Shown: positions 32,831 to 39,582 of the stretch, piece by piece
Layout of the letters: the number at the start of each line of letters is the position of its first letter
Numbering within the stretch: the first letter of the stretch is position 1
Source of the DNA: an uncultured Flavobacteriales bacterium
Lineage (GTDB): Bacteria > Bacteroidota > Bacteroidia > Flavobacteriales_D > Crocinitomicaceae
NCBI GenBank assembly: GCA_903935095.1
Contig: CAIZQH010000003.1
Span: 124,001 to 188,000, forward strand
Length of the DNA: 64,000 nt
Reading direction: 5' to 3'
Position numbers and translations under genes: made by a program
The notes under the pieces: model-generated
Databases searched by the model: none
The model's input: only the letters and a program-made list of their open reading frames with translations
Told to the model about the DNA's origin: nothing

Positions 32831-33355
32831 ATGATTCGAACTTTACTCATTTTCTTAGTCCTTAGTGCCTCTTCCTACGGACAATCCGTTCATGATTTGG
32901 CACGCACCGGGGATGTTGCCGCGATGAAGAAACTTTTGGACCAACAACCGAATCAAGTGAATCAGCTTTCGGATCAAGGATTGTCTCCCTTTTTACTCGC
33001 GGCGTATCGCGGAAATAACGAAGTGGCTAAATTATTAGTGGAAAGAGGTGCGGATATCAAATCCTGCTTTTCCGAAGGTTCGGCGATTTACGGAGTGATT
33101 TATAAAAATAATTTACAGATTTTCGAACTTTTGCTTCAAAACGGTGTTTCTGTGGATGATACGTGTCAGTTTGCTCAATTTGGAACTCCCTTGCATTTTG
33201 CGATGAGCCTAAAAAGATATGAGCTTGTTGAACGAATCTTGAAGCAAAAACCGAATTTGGATGTTCTTGATCAAAATGGGAAATCCATTCGAGAACTTTT
33301 GACTTTGTATAACGACGAAAAACTGAACAACTTATTTAAATCCAATGAAAAATAA
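32831..33355 (+). CDS. Exported ankyrin-repeat protein
   Basis: A 174-residue protein with a signal peptide (RTLLIFLVLSASSYGQ). Ankyrin repeats follow: HDLARTGDVAAMKKLLDQQP, the canonical LSPFLLAAYRGNNEVAKLLV with ERGADIKS, then IYKNNLQIFELLLQNGVSVD, and a last one near RYELVERILKQKPNLDVLDQ. It probably works as a periplasmic or surface protein-binding module; no enzymatic part is present. ATG 32831 gives the signal peptide; the frame further upstream is repeat sequence. The stop overlaps the start of the next gene by 11 nt, so the two are coupled. Confidence 0.85.
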   Translation: MIRTLLIFLVLSASSYGQSVHDLARTGDVAAMKKLLDQQPNQVNQLSDQGLSPFLLAAYRGNNEVAKLLVERGADIKSCFSEGSAIYGVIYKNNLQIFELLLQNGVSVDDTCQFAQFGTPLHFAMSLKRYELVERILKQKPNLDVLDQNGKSIRELLTLYNDEKLNNLFKSNEK

Positions 33356-35069
33356 ATTACACTTTCCTGCACTCGCTCTCTTTCCCGCTGTTGCTCTGTT
33401 TCTCATTCTGTTCTTGCCCATCGGAGGGACCTTTGTTCAAGCTCAAACGTATACCACTGGTGTAGTAAACTTGAGTTCTACAGCTGGATTAGCCATGACA
33501 GCAAAAATGGATATCGGTTCGCAAGTGACCTTGACGTTGACCGGACCTACGGATCGTTGGTTTGCACTTGGTTTTAACGCGACAAGTATGGGGAATGGCA
33601 TTGATGTCGTAAGGGTTCATGCTAATGGAACACTGAGCTCATTTGATGCAAGACTCGGTGGGTTTTCCGCTCCAACTGCGGATCTACAGCAAAACTGGAC
33701 AATTGTCAGCGATGCTGTTGTATCAAATGTCCGAACTATTGTTGCAACAAGAGCTTTAAACACAGGAGATGTTAATGATTATATTTTTACTGCCGCCACT
33801 GGCTCACTTAGTCTGATTTGGGCTAGGTCAGGGAGCGCAACTTATAGTTTTAGTGGTGGACATGGTTCGAATCGCGGAGTTTCCACAGCGAATTTCACCT
33901 TGGTTCCACAGCCGCCTGCTGCACCATCGGGATCCGCCTCACAAACCTTGTGTGCAGGCGCTTTGCTTTCACAATTATCTGCAACGGGAACGTCCATTCA
34001 ATGGTACGCGAACCCAGCGGGTGGAACTCCATTAAATGGATCCACGGTATTGACAAATGGACTTACTTATTATGCTACGCAAACAGTAAGTGGGGTAGAA
34101 TCCACCAATCGTTTAGCGGTAACAGTCACGTTAAATACGGCTCCATCTTCCCCAACGGGAATCTCCGGTGCGGCTCATTTTTGCTATGATGGATCAGAAT
34201 CTTATTCAATTTCTCCAGTCAACGGAGCAACTTCTTACGTTTGGACAACACCAAATGGCGCAACAGGAAGCAGCATCGGAACAACACTCAATTTGTTGTT
34301 TAGTCCAAGTTTCGTCAGTGGAACAATGAGCGTGGTTGCACAAAATACCTGTGGACAAAGTCCAGCGGTAGTATTGAACATCAACCAGCATTTACCCTAC
34401 GCGAATACATTGGATATTTCTTCATGTGGTCCCTATAATTTCAATGGACAAACCTACTCGCAGACGGGAACGTTTCCATTTCAAGGGACAACAGTTTGGG
34501 GCTGTGATTCAACGGTCGTTTTGAATTTGACCATTGTGCAAGCTTTCACTACAAATGTTAGCGAAAGTGCATGTGGTAGTTTTAATTGGAATGGTCAATC
34601 CTATTGGCAAAGTGGTTCATACATTGATTCCTTGCAAAGTACTTCCGGATGTGATTCCATCGTCAACCTAAACCTTACCATTAATCCTATAACAAGTACC
34701 CTCATTGACTCGACCGTGTTTGATGTCTTTACATGGAATGGCCAAGTGTACACAACTTCCGCTTTACACACGCAGTATTTCACAAGCATTTATGGATGTG
34801 ATAGTGTAGTTACGATAGATTTAATCATCCAAGACTCTGGAATGAACGAACTGGAAGAATCATTCGTGGCTTATCCGAATCCCATAAACGGAAATCAAAC
34901 CTTGTTCATCAGTGGAATATCTTCTGGAACTTTCCGTGTCTTCGATTTAAATGGATCTGAATTAGGTTCAGGATCATTCACGTCTCAAATAGACCTACAA
35001 GGAATCCAGCCAGGAATGTATTATATACTGATTGGATCACAGCGAAAACGCATCACGATTGTAGGGTAA
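33345..35069 (+). CDS. Secreted protein with type IX sorting domain (DOMON-like N-terminus)
   Basis: A 574-residue protein with a signal peptide (to about residue 34, FVQAQ). Residues ~40-175 resemble a DOMON-type beta sandwich (MDIGSQVTLTLTGPTDRWFA, LIWARSGSATYSF). An Ig-like segment follows (APSGSASQTLCAGALLSQL, IQWYANPAGGTPL), then three ~50-residue repeats with a W/F-NGQ-x-Y start and a GCDS(I/V)V end (~350-500). The final ~75 residues (FVAYPNPINGNQTLFISG, then ILIGSQRKRITIVG) form a type A C-terminal signal for type IX secretion, so the protein is exported to the cell surface. Ligand unknown. Confidence 0.85.
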   Translation: MKNKLHFPALALFPAVALFLILFLPIGGTFVQAQTYTTGVVNLSSTAGLAMTAKMDIGSQVTLTLTGPTDRWFALGFNATSMGNGIDVVRVHANGTLSSFDARLGGFSAPTADLQQNWTIVSDAVVSNVRTIVATRALNTGDVNDYIFTAATGSLSLIWARSGSATYSFSGGHGSNRGVSTANFTLVPQPPAAPSGSASQTLCAGALLSQLSATGTSIQWYANPAGGTPLNGSTVLTNGLTYYATQTVSGVESTNRLAVTVTLNTAPSSPTGISGAAHFCYDGSESYSISPVNGATSYVWTTPNGATGSSIGTTLNLLFSPSFVSGTMSVVAQNTCGQSPAVVLNINQHLPYANTLDISSCGPYNFNGQTYSQTGTFPFQGTTVWGCDSTVVLNLTIVQAFTTNVSESACGSFNWNGQSYWQSGSYIDSLQSTSGCDSIVNLNLTINPITSTLIDSTVFDVFTWNGQVYTTSALHTQYFTSIYGCDSVVTIDLIIQDSGMNELEESFVAYPNPINGNQTLFISGISSGTFRVFDLNGSELGSGSFTSQIDLQGIQPGMYYILIGSQRKRITIVG

Positions 35070-35207
35070 TCGAGTGCTACGCTTTGATTCTCGCTCACTG
35101 CTCTGTTTCTCGCTCACTGCTCTGTTTCTCCACTGTAAACTATGCGCTATTGCGCACTAATCATTGTCACACTAGCACACTAGCACATTAGCACACTAGC
35201 ACATTGT
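35070..35207. repeat. Short repeat block 12
   Basis: A twofold CTCGCTCACTGCTCTGTTTCT-like run (from about 35091) is followed by GCAC-type octamers (35170-35207). The array touches the HMA gene on the minus strand and provides its TAG stop. Confidence 0.7.
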
Positions 35208-35537
35208 CTAATGTCCATTCGGCTGGCAACACTTCGGCAACTTCTCCACGTCTTCTTTTGCCGCTTTCACTTCGTCAGCGTTGTAGCCAATTTTCGCAAT
35301 GGTTTGCTTGATGGTTACTAGGTCAATTTTCTTCGGATCGTATTTAACGGTGACAAGTTTCGTTTCGTCATTGAGCTCTGCAAACTTGATTCCTTTGGTA
35401 TAATTCAATTTTCCCTCGATGCGTTCCTTGCAATCGCCACATTGTGCGTTAGTTTGAATTTGACTCGTCATCATTTTTTGTCCAAAACTTACCGTGCTCA
35501 TCAGCACGAAGAATAGACTTAACATCATTGTTTTCAT
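35208..35537 (-). CDS. Exported heavy-metal-associated (HMA) domain protein
   Basis: A 109-residue small protein with a signal peptide (MMLSLFFVLMSTVSFGQ). The HMA ferredoxin-like fold carries the metal site NAQCGDCKERIEG (C-x-x-C), followed by VTVKYDPKKIDLVTIKQTI and IGYNADEV. An extra C-terminal KCCQPNGH adds two cysteines. It likely binds copper or a similar soft metal in the periplasm. It is the last gene of a leftward three-gene cluster, 81 nt after a TonB-dependent receptor. ATG 35537 gives the best signal peptide. Confidence 0.88.
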   Translation of the reverse strand: MKTMMLSLFFVLMSTVSFGQKMMTSQIQTNAQCGDCKERIEGKLNYTKGIKFAELNDETKLVTVKYDPKKIDLVTIKQTIAKIGYNADEVKAAKEDVEKLPKCCQPNGH

Positions 35538-35618
35538 AGTATACATTTAAACATTAATTATTTCTTGCTATTGCTCCGCCCCGCTGGATTTGTAATCCTG
35601 CGGATGTTTCAAAAATTC

Positions 35619-37859
35619 TCACTTCTTCGCACTGTTCCTCGCTCTCGCTTTCTCCGCCTCTGCGGACTGTTTCACCGAAAACCGCACCCCCGCATACACA
35701 TTCCATCCCATAATTGGACCCCACACGCGATTGGCGTCGAAGGAAGACCCAAATGGATTCTGTGCGTCGATGATCGGATTCGCTTGTTTAAAGTTCGCCA
35801 AATTTTCGCCACCAAAGTAAAAATTCCATTTTTTGTAAATGTGTGTGATCTGCGCGTTAGCCATCGGATAGATTGGACTTTGTTCATCGTGCTGTTCAAT
35901 CCCCGATGCTTGAAGTTCGAGTGGTAATCGTGCGGAGCCGTAAACTGTACATGTAGCATCGAATTCCCAACGTTTATTTCGACTGCGGTAGGCTAGATTC
36001 ACGAATCCACGGTTTTTCGGAATCATCACTTGTTGACGCATCACTCCGTCATACATTGCTTTGACATCCAAATGTTTGTAGGCTAAGCGAAGGTCGAAGT
36101 TTTTCAATGGAGAATAGGACCATTCGACTTGGAAACTATTGGAGTAAGAGGAGTTCGCTAGGTTCTGAAAAACAATCGCATCCAAGGCGACATCCCGATC
36201 CACAATCAACTGATTTTGGAAAATTGTGCGGTAGAAGTCCATGCTGATGTTCCCATTTTTTTCAAAAATCGTAAAATCTTTCACCAAGGAAATTCCCGCG
36301 TTCCATGAGATTTCTGGTTTGATTTCCGCCGGAGCAATCCACGTTTTTGAATTCGCTAAAAGAGAAATATTGTCAATCATGTAATTCGGGACACGCCAGC
36401 CTTTTCCTGCGGTAATGCGTAAGTCTGCTCGTTGAGTCAAGGCGTATTTCGCATGAATCCGTGGAGAGAATTGTCCGCCATAAGTGAGGTGTTGGTCGTA
36501 ACGCGCTCCAAGGACAGCACTCAATCGAGTTCCGGTGTACGTGTATTCCGCGAAAATTCCGGGAACGATTTCTGTTCGAAGTTGCTCAAGTGTTTGCACT
36601 TTTTGCCGGATTTGTAGCCCGACGAAACTCGCACCTAATTTAATTTTATGGTCACTTGTCCCGATGATGTCATCGAATATGGCATTGACATATGCGCGTT
36701 TTTCTTCTCCCTGAAAATCACGAATTCCAAAGGCACCATTCACGTTTTGGTATTTCAAGTTGTACACTACACCAAATGAGCGAAGTGGTTTTTTGGTGAA
36801 AAAACCCGTTTTTGCGTAAACATCGGCATGACGTGAATTCATCACCACCCCGTATCCGTTTGGATTATCCCTATAGAAAGAGATTTGTCCGCCCGTTTTG
36901 CGATCTTGGTAAACATTGAATCCAAATTGTGCCTCCATTTTCTTCCCTTGAAAATCCCAACGGTTCATCAACGCGATGTTGTCACCCATGGGAATATCCC
37001 GAAAACCATCTTTGTTGTGATCGATATTACCGAACATCGATGAGGCGTGTCCGAGAATTCCGGAACTCCATTTTTGATTGATCTTAGTTCCAGCATTGAT
37101 ATTCATTTCCGAACGTCCAAAGCGATTTTGATAGGTATTGAAATAGAACTTTTCCATTTCACTTGGTTTCTTTACTTCTAAATTTACGAGTCCAGCCATG
37201 GACTCATAGCCATTCACGACATTTCCAGTTCCTTTAGTAATTTGTATCGATTCAATCCACGTTCCTGGAATGGATTGTAGTCCAAAGGAACTTTCGAGTC
37301 CGCGCAGGTAAGGAATATTTTCCATCTGAATTTGCGTATAAACACCATCGAGTCCCATCAGCTGAATTTTCTTTGCTCCTGAAACCGCGTCAGTAATATT
37401 TACATCTACGGAAGCATTCGTTTCAAAGGACTCGGACAAATTACAACAGGCAGCTTTTCGCAATTCACCAGCTCCAATTTCCTCCACATGCAATGTTTTC
37501 ATCTTAGAGATTTGGTGGGAATTTTTCCGAAGTTGATAGAGAATTTCTGATTTCGTTGAAACAGGAATAAGTAAAATTGTGAATGACACGAAGCGATCAT
37601 TTTTGGTCACAATAATCGAGTCGGATAGGTAGCCCATGGCACTGATGACTAGCGTATCCGGTAATTGTTTTGGCAGGACCAATTCGAAGCGTCCTTCCTT
37701 ATTCGAAAACACACCTTGATTGGCATGTGTCAAACGGATTTTAGCATTTTCTAAAGGAAAATTCCTCGTCGAATCTTGGCGTAAAACAATGCCTTTTAAT
37801 TGAGCTTGAACGGTGGATGCAGACAAAAGTAGGAGCATCCAAAAAAGATAATATTTCAT
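35619..37859 (-). CDS. TonB-dependent outer-membrane receptor of metal cluster
   Basis: A 746-residue receptor. After a signal peptide (STVQAQ) comes a CarboxypepD_reg-like domain (ENAKIRLTHANQGVFSNKEG), then the plug (ACCNLSESFETNASVDVNIT, with QLMGLDGVYTQIQMENIPYL) and a 22-strand-type barrel ending in AGVRFSVKQ. The plug's ACCNLSESFE cysteine pair is characteristic of a Bacteroidota group found next to HMA proteins, suggesting a metal or metal-complex substrate; this is inference from neighbours. The C-terminus has an unusual extra tail, KQSAEAEKARARNSAKK, after the last barrel strand. Confidence 0.9.
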   Translation of the reverse strand: MKYYLFWMLLLLSASTVQAQLKGIVLRQDSTRNFPLENAKIRLTHANQGVFSNKEGRFELVLPKQLPDTLVISAMGYLSDSIIVTKNDRFVSFTILLIPVSTKSEILYQLRKNSHQISKMKTLHVEEIGAGELRKAACCNLSESFETNASVDVNITDAVSGAKKIQLMGLDGVYTQIQMENIPYLRGLESSFGLQSIPGTWIESIQITKGTGNVVNGYESMAGLVNLEVKKPSEMEKFYFNTYQNRFGRSEMNINAGTKINQKWSSGILGHASSMFGNIDHNKDGFRDIPMGDNIALMNRWDFQGKKMEAQFGFNVYQDRKTGGQISFYRDNPNGYGVVMNSRHADVYAKTGFFTKKPLRSFGVVYNLKYQNVNGAFGIRDFQGEEKRAYVNAIFDDIIGTSDHKIKLGASFVGLQIRQKVQTLEQLRTEIVPGIFAEYTYTGTRLSAVLGARYDQHLTYGGQFSPRIHAKYALTQRADLRITAGKGWRVPNYMIDNISLLANSKTWIAPAEIKPEISWNAGISLVKDFTIFEKNGNISMDFYRTIFQNQLIVDRDVALDAIVFQNLANSSYSNSFQVEWSYSPLKNFDLRLAYKHLDVKAMYDGVMRQQVMIPKNRGFVNLAYRSRNKRWEFDATCTVYGSARLPLELQASGIEQHDEQSPIYPMANAQITHIYKKWNFYFGGENLANFKQANPIIDAQNPFGSSFDANRVWGPIMGWNVYAGVRFSVKQSAEAEKARARNSAKK

Positions 37860-37930
37860 ATAAACAGTTTATCATAAATACTTGTGAATGCACATGGAAT
37901 TCCACGCACAAAATGTATCAATGAACTCGT

Positions 37931-38344
37931 TTATATGCGAAATACGCAGTGTTGAATCAGTATGTCTCGGCCGCTTTCCCTGATCGGCGGTGGATCCTCC
38001 CATTTTTGAACGACAGAAATATCTTTCGTTTGGGATGCGTGGAATAAAAATACAGCGGCATGAGCCGGACAAATAAAGGTAAACGTGGGAACAGATAGCG
38101 TTTGACTTTGTACATATTTTTCGTCCAACTGCACAACTGTTTTCTCATCGTGACAGCAATTCTTCTTTTTTTCTTTTTGACAACAAGGAGGTAAGTCGGA
38201 CTGTTCTTCTTGACAGTGATTTTGCTGTTTGATGAAGAACGAGGTAAAAACCCCATCTTCTTCACAGGCATGTGTAAACACGGGAATCCCGATGTTTCCT
38301 AAAAACAAGAGCACGCTTAAGAAAAGAAGTATCAGTGGTTTCAC
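37931..38344 (-). CDS. HYC_CC_PP family cysteine/histidine-rich protein
   Basis: A 137-residue protein with an N-terminal hydrophobic signal (ILLFLSVLLFLGNIGIPVF). Landmarks are FTHACEED, a Cys/His-rich stretch (NHCQEE, PPCCQKEKKKNCCHDEK), and DPPPIRESGRDILIQHCVFRI-like ending with PPP and a terminal Cys, matching what I recall of the Bacteroidota HYC_CC_PP family. Function unknown; metal binding in the periplasm is likely from composition. It is first in the leftward cluster with the TonB receptor and HMA protein. The start is GTG at 38344, four bases after a TACCTTTG box. Confidence 0.75.
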   Translation of the reverse strand: MKPLILLFLSVLLFLGNIGIPVFTHACEEDGVFTSFFIKQQNHCQEEQSDLPPCCQKEKKKNCCHDEKTVVQLDEKYVQSQTLSVPTFTFICPAHAAVFLFHASQTKDISVVQKWEDPPPIRESGRDILIQHCVFRI

Positions 38345-38348
38345 ATGA

Positions 38349-38379
38349 CAAAGGTATGGATAATTTGCTAGTGTGCCAA
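38349..38379 (-). promoter_or_regulatory. Promoter of the metal cluster, -33 TTG in a repeat
   Basis: On the minus strand TTG (complement of 38377-38379), a 20-nt spacer and TACCTTTG (complement of 38349-38356) form a good Bacteroidota promoter. The TTG belongs to a TTGGCACACTAGCAAATTA repeat piece. The -7 box ends 4 nt before the GTG start. Confidence 0.6.
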
Positions 38380-38788
38380 TTTTTTGTATCCAGCGCCTCG
38401 CTTTGCTCAGATAGGTTTGGTATTTTGTTTTTATACATTCGGGTTTTCCAGGAAATTTAGTAGGCGCATGCCCTGCCCTGCGCCTACGATTGTTTCTTTT
38501 AAAAAATTCAACCCCTTCAGGGTCGGTAATTCTAGTGCTCAGTGCCTAGTGAACAGTACCGGTATCTATTCGAATGGTGGATGGGTGTTAAATTTCTGCG
38601 ATCAACATTAAACCGTTTGCGGAGCAAACCAATCATTGGTTTAGTAATCAGTGCCGAGTGCTCAGTGTCAGTATCAATAAGAATGATGCATTGGTGCTTA
38701 ATTTATACTATTTACTATAATCCATTAGCGGAGCAATCCAATCATTAGCACACTAGCACATTAGCACATTATCATTAGCACATTCGTT
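38357..38788. repeat. Repeat block 13 (no gene)
   Basis: It holds a 9-bp stem GTAGGCGCA/TGCGCCTAC (38460-38468 with 38479-38487), a CCCCTTCAGGG-type hairpin (about 38511-38526), GTGC heptamers at 38533-38551, a ~100-bp tandem duplication (38541-38643 and 38658-38750) with the palindrome TTTGCGGAGCAAA (38616-38628), and GCAC-type octamers up to 38785. It is the last such block in the window; none follow to 64 kb. Confidence 0.78.
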
Positions 38789-39505
38789 TTAAACTAAATC
38801 AAACAAATCTTTCGTCCCTAAAATACGGGTAACAGTAAATCCTTCGGCGTAATCAACACCGATTGGACGTCCAAATTGCATCATGCGTCCTTTAATGAAT
38901 TGGAAGAATTCTTCACCAGAGATTGGCGTTGTTGGTTCGGTGGAATTTGGATCGAAAAACTGAGAACGATAAGCTTTGATGACTTCGATTTTTTGTTCCA
39001 TGTATGGTGTTACGTCGATGACGATGTCCGGATGCGCGTAATGGTCTTGAATGTAATGCAAAACTAATCTCGGACGATGTGGCGCCAAAGAAATACCATC
39101 AACGATCGTTTCGATTTTACGAAGTCCAGCAAGAAAACAAGCATCGGAAACCAATTTACCTCCACGTCCATGGTCTGGATGTCGGTCGCTCAAGCAATTA
39201 GCCATCACGATTTCCGGTTGGTGAATGCGAATCTGTTCAACGATTTCGCGCTTGTTTTCTTCATTGATCTCGAAGAATCCATCACCCATGTTCAAGTTCT
39301 TACGAACCGTTAATCCCATGAGTTTTCCAGCAACAGCCGATTCTGCGTAACGGTCTTCAACGGTTCCACGTGTCCCCAATTCACCTTCGGTCAAATCAAT
39401 GATTCCGATTTTCTTTCCAAGAGCAGCATAGTGCAACAAGGTTCCAGATGCGGACAATTCAACATCGTCAGGATGGGCGGCAAATGCTAGGATATCTAAT
39501 TTCAT
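38789..39505 (-). CDS. bshB1: Bacillithiol biosynthesis deacetylase
   Basis: A 238-residue zinc deacetylase of the LmbE-like family that converts GlcNAc-malate to GlcN-malate in bacillithiol synthesis. FAAHPDDVELSASGTLLHYA holds the zinc motif A-H-P-D-D, GELGTRGT and RYAESAVAGKLMGL are typical of BshB1, and NCLSDRHPDHGRGGKLVSDA gives the third zinc histidine. Length and full-length similarity favour BshB1 over other LmbE proteins. It lies 77 nt downstream of gcvP, with a probable terminator between. Confidence 0.92.
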   Translation of the reverse strand: MKLDILAFAAHPDDVELSASGTLLHYAALGKKIGIIDLTEGELGTRGTVEDRYAESAVAGKLMGLTVRKNLNMGDGFFEINEENKREIVEQIRIHQPEIVMANCLSDRHPDHGRGGKLVSDACFLAGLRKIETIVDGISLAPHRPRLVLHYIQDHYAHPDIVIDVTPYMEQKIEVIKAYRSQFFDPNSTEPTTPISGEEFFQFIKGRMMQFGRPIGVDYAEGFTVTRILGTKDLFDLV

Positions 39506-39541
39506 CTATGTCAGAATTAGGTACGAATCTACGTTAAAAAT

Positions 39542-39576
39542 AAAAAAGCCCCTTTGAATGTACAAAAGGACTTTTT
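39542..39576 (-). terminator. Probable terminator after gcvP
   Basis: AAAAAGCCCCTTT and AAAAGGACTTTTT can pair around a short loop, with one mismatch, and give a T-run when read leftward. It lies directly behind the gcvP stop. Confidence 0.5.
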
Positions 39577-39582
39577 AGTATG

